NCBI GenBank assembly: GCA_033064195.1
Contig: JARBJD010000116.1
Location: 124,001 to 188,000, forward strand
Source of the DNA: Blattamonas nauphoetae
Taxonomy: Eukaryota > Preaxostyla > Oxymonadida
Length of the DNA stretch: 64,000 nucleotides
Direction: 5' to 3'
Shown: positions 59,776 through 64,000 of the stretch, one piece after another
Layout of the letters: every line of letters starts with the position of its first letter
Numbering within the stretch: the stretch's first letter is position 1
The notes under the pieces: generated by a model
The model's database searches: none
Seen by the model: only the letters and a program-made list of their open reading frames with translations
Told to the model about the DNA's origin: nothing
Program-made: the position numbers and the translations under genes

Positions 59776-60151
59776 CTCACTTGTTTGGCCCTTCCACTCA
59801 CTATTTCTTTACTTTTTTCCATTATTTTCCTCAATTTTTCTTCAATTCTCTCATTTCATCGTTCATCATGATCTATCGCTTCCTCTGTATAGGACCATTT
59901 TTCTCGTTCATTTTTCCCCGTTTATTGGGTTTTGTATCTCATGAACTCTTTTCTGATTGTTTTTCACGCTTTTCCAAAAATCCAGACTTTTGGACACCTA
60001 ACCTCCTATTTTGGCAGACAGGTGTCCAGAATCTGGGGGTGTCCAAATCCTGGGATTGTTTCCAAAAATTGATCCAAAATTTTGGACACCTTTGGCAGGT
60101 GTCCACTTTTCTGGAAAAGCGATCAAAGGTGTCCAAAATTTTGGACAGCTC
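59776..60151 (-). repeat. right arm of 376-bp inverted repeat
   Basis: This is the reverse complement of 49082-49457, same length. It differs mainly in the region of GGACACC/TGTCCAAAATTTTGG sub-repeats. Near identity suggests a recent event or conversion. Confidence 0.88.
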
Positions 60152-60329
60152 TTTTTGGCGTGATCGATCCCTTTTCTCGGATCAAGGATTTGTGTTTTGA
60201 TGAGATTGTCTCAATTACACATTCCACTAGAAGTCGGAGACATAAATTTGCAGAATAGTCAATTTGAACAAACCAAATGAACTGAACGTGAGACTGTATC
60301 GAGATCTGCCAATGAAGGAGGTGAAACAA

Positions 60330-61750
60330 TTAAACGACTGAACAAGATTGTTTGAATGAAGTGGACTTGATCAAAAGGACCCGTCCAATGACAATGAGAG
60401 AAAATAGCTTTCTTTCCAGTCGTTCCTTCCACTCTATCCTCCACGCGACAGCTGTATTGATGTTCACGTCGTACAACGAACGAGTGTCGATCTCGCGAGA
60501 AATGAAGCACAATTGGCGTTCAGCATCCACAGTGTGCATCAAAATCCCGTTGAACGAGACTGAATCGCCTTCGTGACGATTGTTACGAGATCTTCCTTTC
60601 TGTGGAATGACTTTCACTTCCGTGGGTTGGACAGGTTGATTTTTCTTGATGTGATGATAAGTTTAGAGATGAGATTGTGATATTTTTTGGAAGCGAGGAT
60701 TCGTAGATGGTTATGAGGTAGAGGAAGAGACAGAGAGAGGAGACACGGCCTGTTCGGTCCATTAAGCAGCTGTATCATCAGCATCTTCTTCTTTTCACCT
60801 GACTGAGGTGAAGATGGATGTAAAATCCTTCTTCGCCTTTGGTGTGGTTGTCAATATCGAATTGAGTCTCTCCAGCTCCATCCGTTCACTGATCATGTTA
60901 TGTTGCTTTTGAATCTGCTTCTTCTAAATGGATCGATGGATCAAGAATCAGGGCCGATGGAGGCAGATGGCGGGAAAGAGCCAGGATGGGTTCTGGTGAG
61001 GAAGAGTGTGCTTGTGATGGATGTGTGTTGGGAATATGTCCTTGGGGGAGATTGTTCGTTGAAGTATATGTGTAGAAGGTCCCCAAAGACTTGAATGGAG
61101 TCTGATCCAGGCTTGAGCAAGAGATGCTGCAGCGATGTCACAGTTGACTCATGCTCGTTCTCCGTCGATCTGCGGAGGTAATTTGTTGTTTTTATTTTTT
61201 TAATTGAATCAGATTGGAAATATTCCTTCTTTCGAGTTCACTCAACAGCTGATCTTCGTAATGCATCTACATCATTGAAGCTGGCGCCTTCGTTTTGAAA
61301 CAGTTCTCCTCCATTCGAGACTTGTGGAATTGACACTTTGGTATTCGTCGCAATTGGTGGTCGTCGTTTACCAATCTGCAACTCTGAATGACGTCTTTGT
61401 TCTGATCGGAGAGGTGTTGTGTCTGGGAGTTGGATCTGCCTGTGAGAGGGCGCCTCAGCTTGCACAAATCATTCGGCAGAAGTGTGTGACGGAGTGAATG
61501 GCTTTTTTTCTCCCGATTTCATTAGTGGGATTGAAAGTGACTGTCGTTTTGAGGATGACACTGTCTTTCAACATTTCACTGTTGAGGAGGTTTGTGGAAG
61601 TGCCATCTGCGCTGATTGCATCTGGATTGTGGAACTTTCGTTCTGGTGGGTGATGAAGAGAGTCTGTCCTGCGAGGTGGGAAACAATTGGTGATTGTGTG
61701 CGAGACTTAATCGGCGATTGTGATTGAGAGTGATCTTTGGCTTGTGGAGA
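60330..61750 (-). pseudogene. Ser/Pro-rich protein gene with an in-frame stop
   Basis: Exon-like minus-strand blocks in order: SPQAKDHSQSQSPIKSRTQS, TLFITHQNESSTIQMQSAQM, SIPLMKSGEKKPFTPSHTSA, VQAEAPSHRQIQLPDTTPLR, QVSNGGELFQNEGASFNDVD, TVTSLQHLLLKPGSDSIQVF, ERMELERLNSILTTTPKAKK, and finally EVKVIPQKGRSRNNRHEGDS, GILMHTVDAERQLCFISREI and INTAVAWRIEWKERLERKLF. A TGA at 61469-61471 lies in frame between two clearly coding blocks. It is either a recently inactivated gene or one with an unusual intron. No family was recognised. Confidence 0.35.
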
Positions 61751-62257
61751 ATAAACTCATTGAATGGAAAATGAATAGATGTTTGATTAATGACTCTGGA
61801 ATACTTTGTTGATAAGTTTGAGATGAACGACGATGGTGAATGGACAAGACATACAATTCGCATATATTACGAGGAAGAGGTTGATAAGAGTGACCAAACA
61901 GTGTAGATGCATCCTGATGTTGCGAGTTGTCATTTTCTCATCTCAATCATCCCACTTCAGAGTTGGGCTTGATCCAGACAGCTTCTGGAGATAAATGAAG
62001 AGAAAGAGGTTGTGAAAAGTTGAAATGAAAAAGAACAACATTTTCCTGTTATTTAAACCCGGCAAAATGCTGAAAAAACAAAGCTGACGAGTCGGTGTCG
62101 GTCGGACAGACAGACTTTTTGTCCGATGTTGGGGAAGGACAGACCGACTCAAGGACTCTGGATCCACGGCTTCATCCACTCTATATTTGTGAAAAATAAG
62201 ATGAACTAATTATAGAGATGCTATGAATCAAAAATGAGAAAAAAAGAAGAATAAAGT

Positions 62258-62327
62258 GACTTGGGCGGGATTCGATCCCGGGTTCGGGGAGCAAAAAGCT
62301 ACCATTCTACCACTCGACTAAAAGGCC
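62258..62327 (-). tRNA. tRNA-like sequence, probably a pseudogene
   Basis: Minus strand shows a D-arm/A-box (TAGTCGAGTGGTAGAATGG), an anticodon-like hairpin with loop CTTTTTG (TTT if functional) and a T-arm/B-box-like GGATCGAATCCCG with a 4-5 bp stem. Total length is about 70 nt. The acceptor ends (GGCCTTT against CCAAGTC) do not pair well, so a working tRNA is unlikely. It lies only about 75 bp inside the right end of the giant element. Confidence 0.45.
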
Positions 62328-62410
62328 TTCAAAAACGTCGCCGACTGGTTTATTTTTAGGGACTGGACTCGAAGTTTTCAGACCGACCACTGCCCATGCC
62401 TAGACAATAG

Positions 62411-62996
62411 GTCACTTTTTCACTCACAGATGGAGTATCTCGATCACTGGCAAAACTTCAATTTCTCCGAGATCCGACCCATAATTAAACAACTCAAGTC
62501 TGTGACTGTCAGTCGGATTTCACGATTTTCGTGTTTTCTGGTCAGGTCAGCCATGTACATTTTATAGGCATGTGAGATAATTTTTGAACACGAGGAGTTG
62601 TTGTGGTTCAATTTGAACTCATGAAACACACTCACCAGACCACTTCACCTCAATTCACCAGATGAAATCGGGAAGTGATGCCGTTATAATTTTCGTCCAA
62701 AAACCAAGCCATCTTTTTTGTTTATTTTCACTTCCACATGCTCAATTGATTCCAGAAGTGAGAAATCAAAGGTCGCTTTTTAGATAGATTTGAGAAATCT
62801 CATTAGCGCAGAGAAGTCATCGTTATTCTCCATTCCGATTAGGTGCCCCAGGTCGATCGTCACAATAGTTTCTATTCAGTTTTGTCAAGTCCACGTACGA
62901 TCATTTTTGGGCTTACTTTTCTTGGGACAATTGAAAATGCTCACTAGCAAATGGAAGTCGTGGCTGTTCTAAAATTAGGGGATAAAGCTGTTGATT
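62411..62996. other. spacer, no gene seen
   Basis: AT-rich sequence between the giant element and a MITE-like element. One minus frame of 63 codons has no family match. Confidence 0.35.
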
Positions 62997-63585
62997 GTAG
63001 CGTCAATAAAGCAAGAAAATCAATAATTCACGATCTGCCAAGGATAAATCACAATTGGTCTAACTAAGAAAAAAATTAAATTTTATTATTATATCCCGGC
63101 TCTATTCCGAGAAAACCTCACAATACCCCGTGTGGCCCAATAAAAAAAAGTGTTTCGGCAATATCTTCACAACCTGTGAACCGATTTTGATGAATTTTTT
63201 TGTAGAATCGTTTGTTTGGTGAAATGCTTTTTTTGAAACAAATTTCAAGAAAAAATTATGGGTCTCTGGGACGATGTGAAAAAACGCTATTTTTCGCCCA
63301 CAAAAATTTCATGGGAAATTTTTTTTTATTTTTTTGAGTGTCTTTGATCGATATATATGCGATAAAAACGATTTTTCTTCGGTCCAAAACGGACGTCTGG
63401 TCGTGGAGAAAGGACCCCAAAAAGTTTCAAAAAATGTGTGTGTTTTCCTATAGGGCGATATGAGGCACTCTCAAATTTTTGTCGTCAAATAAATCTAAAA
63501 TTGTATTTTTTTCTTAGTTAGACCAATTGTGCTTTATCCATGACAGATCGTGAATTCTTGACATGGCGTGCTTTATTGACACTAC
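62997..63585. mobile_element. MITE-like element with ~90-bp imperfect TIRs
   Basis: The left end GTAGCGTCAATAAAGCA...TTCACGATCTG...ACAATTGGTCTAACTAAG is mirrored by the right end (GTAGTGTCAATAAAGCA... on the minus strand). The arms are about 85-90 bp with small mismatches. The 589-bp element has an AT-rich core with no open frame. No target duplication was recognised, so the superfamily is unknown. Confidence 0.72.
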
Positions 63586-63685
63586 TATGACTGGTCTGGG
63601 ATCGAAGGAAGACCTCAACTCGATGAAGGGGACTCAGAGGAAAGAGGACTGGCGAGTTGATGATCATTTCCTTGAACGAATGGAC

Positions 63686-64000
63686 CTACGATTTGACAGT
63701 TGGGAGTTGGATTAGACTGACGGCGGACTTGTATCGTTCCATAAGAGAAAGGAAAGCCTCTTTCGAAGGCTTTCTCTTACGATGAAGAGATCCAAAGAGA
63801 AGATAGAAGTCCAGATGATTCCCATCAAACATATCCCTTCGAAGATTCGTGATTAGATCATCGACGAAGCTAAATGTGTCGTTCGCTCGAATCACATGCG
63901 ACTCTCTCGCCTCACCGAACGACTGATCTGTGAGCAGCTGCAGAAGCTCTCCTGGATTTGTTTGGTTCAACAGTCGTTCACAGCATTCCACAGCGGCATC
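63686..64000 (-). CDS. unidentified protein, 5' end beyond window
   Basis: The frame is open from the window edge: DAAVECCERLLNQTNPGELL, QLLTDQSFGEARESHVIRAN, TFSFVDDLITNLRRDMFDGN and LMERYKSAVSLIQLPTVKS, ending TGA-type at 63,686. It is helical and polar with host-like composition. No family was recognised. Confidence 0.5.
   Translation of the reverse strand, partial: DAAVECCERLLNQTNPGELLQLLTDQSFGEARESHVIRANDTFSFVDDLITNLRRDMFDGNHLDFYLLFGSLHRKRKPSKEAFLSLMERYKSAVSLIQLPTVKS

Larger units (their letters stand above)
49025..62402. mobile_element. 13.4-kb TIR element with hAT-type ends and gene cargo
   Basis: The left end reads TAGGCATGGGCA-AC-GGTCGGTC and the right end is its inverse, TAGGCATGGGCA-GT-GGTCGGTC on the minus strand. 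Directly outside both ends is the same 8-bp direct repeat GACAATAG (49017-49024 and 62403-62410). Further GGTCGG/CCGACC words lie just inside each end and at 62,090-62,150, like subterminal binding sites. TAGG ends and 8-bp duplications fit hAT. The interior is far longer than usual for hAT. It carries a DDE transposase gene of non-hAT appearance, a pair of 376-bp inverted repeats, a tRNA-like sequence and host-type genes including IFT46. Nested insertions are likely. Confidence 0.75.

Noticed and set aside
62258-62327. Functional tRNA-Lys(TTT)
   Set aside because: The acceptor strands do not pair and the anticodon stem has a mismatch.
49025-62402. Polinton/Maverick-like element
   Set aside because: The length and TIRs prompted the idea, but no polymerase B, integrase, protease, ATPase or capsid-like gene is visible, and the duplication is 8 bp rather than 6 bp.
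1-64000. CRISPR arrays, rRNA genes, LTR retroelements
   Set aside because: No regularly spaced short repeats, no rRNA core sequences and no reverse transcriptase, gag or LTR pairs were seen.

Overview
The window looks like nuclear DNA of a flagellated metamonad protist, most likely an oxymonad (Preaxostyla, of the Blattamonas/Monocercomonoides kind). Genes are packed a few hundred bases apart on both strands. Most contain several very short spliceosomal introns, about 29-75 nt, starting GTATG, GTTTG, GTCTG or GTGTG and ending in a pyrimidine tract plus AG. The code is standard: TAA, TAG and TGA all close recognisable C-termini. A roughly 3,700-residue beta-helix surface protein with a degenerate kinase tail also fits the large receptor-like families of these organisms. 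The taxon is inferred from gene style and one gene family, not from a marker gene.

Region 1 (1-26,200) is ordinary, dense host DNA. In order it holds: a C9orf72-like DENN protein (cut by the window edge), a PP2A B56 regulatory subunit, an LRR/coiled-coil protein, DCAF13/Sof1, the FTSJ1/Trm7 tRNA methyltransferase, a secretory-pathway TPM-domain protein fused to an unusual RING-H2 finger, a membrane-anchored phospholipase B-like protein, ABT1/Esf2, maspardin (SPG21), eIF6, a YbaK-type aminoacyl-tRNA deacylase, a C2H2 zinc-finger protein, a small membrane protein, an EF-hand-like protein and TBC1D31. Ribosome and translation factors (DCAF13, ABT1, eIF6, FTSJ1, YbaK) are concentrated between 6.8 and 18.5 kb.

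Region 2 (26,200-34,700) is rich in repeats. It holds a 153-bp-arm foldback, a 2.3-kb hAT-like element with perfect 8-bp target duplications and no recognisable transposase, a coiled-coil gene whose reading frame cannot be followed without shifts, and a stretch rich in TGTCC/TGTCCG motifs. Region 3 (34,695-48,600) holds the giant surface receptor-like pseudokinase, an unassigned protein and a ZDHHC palmitoyltransferase.

Region 4 (49,017-62,410) is the most striking part. A perfect 8-bp direct repeat (GACAATAG) brackets 13,378 bp that begin TAGGCATGGGCA and end in its inverse, which is the end structure of one very large hAT-like insertion. Inside lie a spliced DDE-type transposase gene of a different-looking family, a pair of 376-bp inverted repeats 10.3 kb apart, a degenerate P4-ATPase fragment, a good IFT46 gene, several unidentified and partly decayed genes, and a tRNA-like sequence next to the right end. 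It may be a cargo-carrying macrotransposon. The rest of the window (62,411-64,000) holds a second long-TIR MITE-like element and the 3' part of an unidentified gene.
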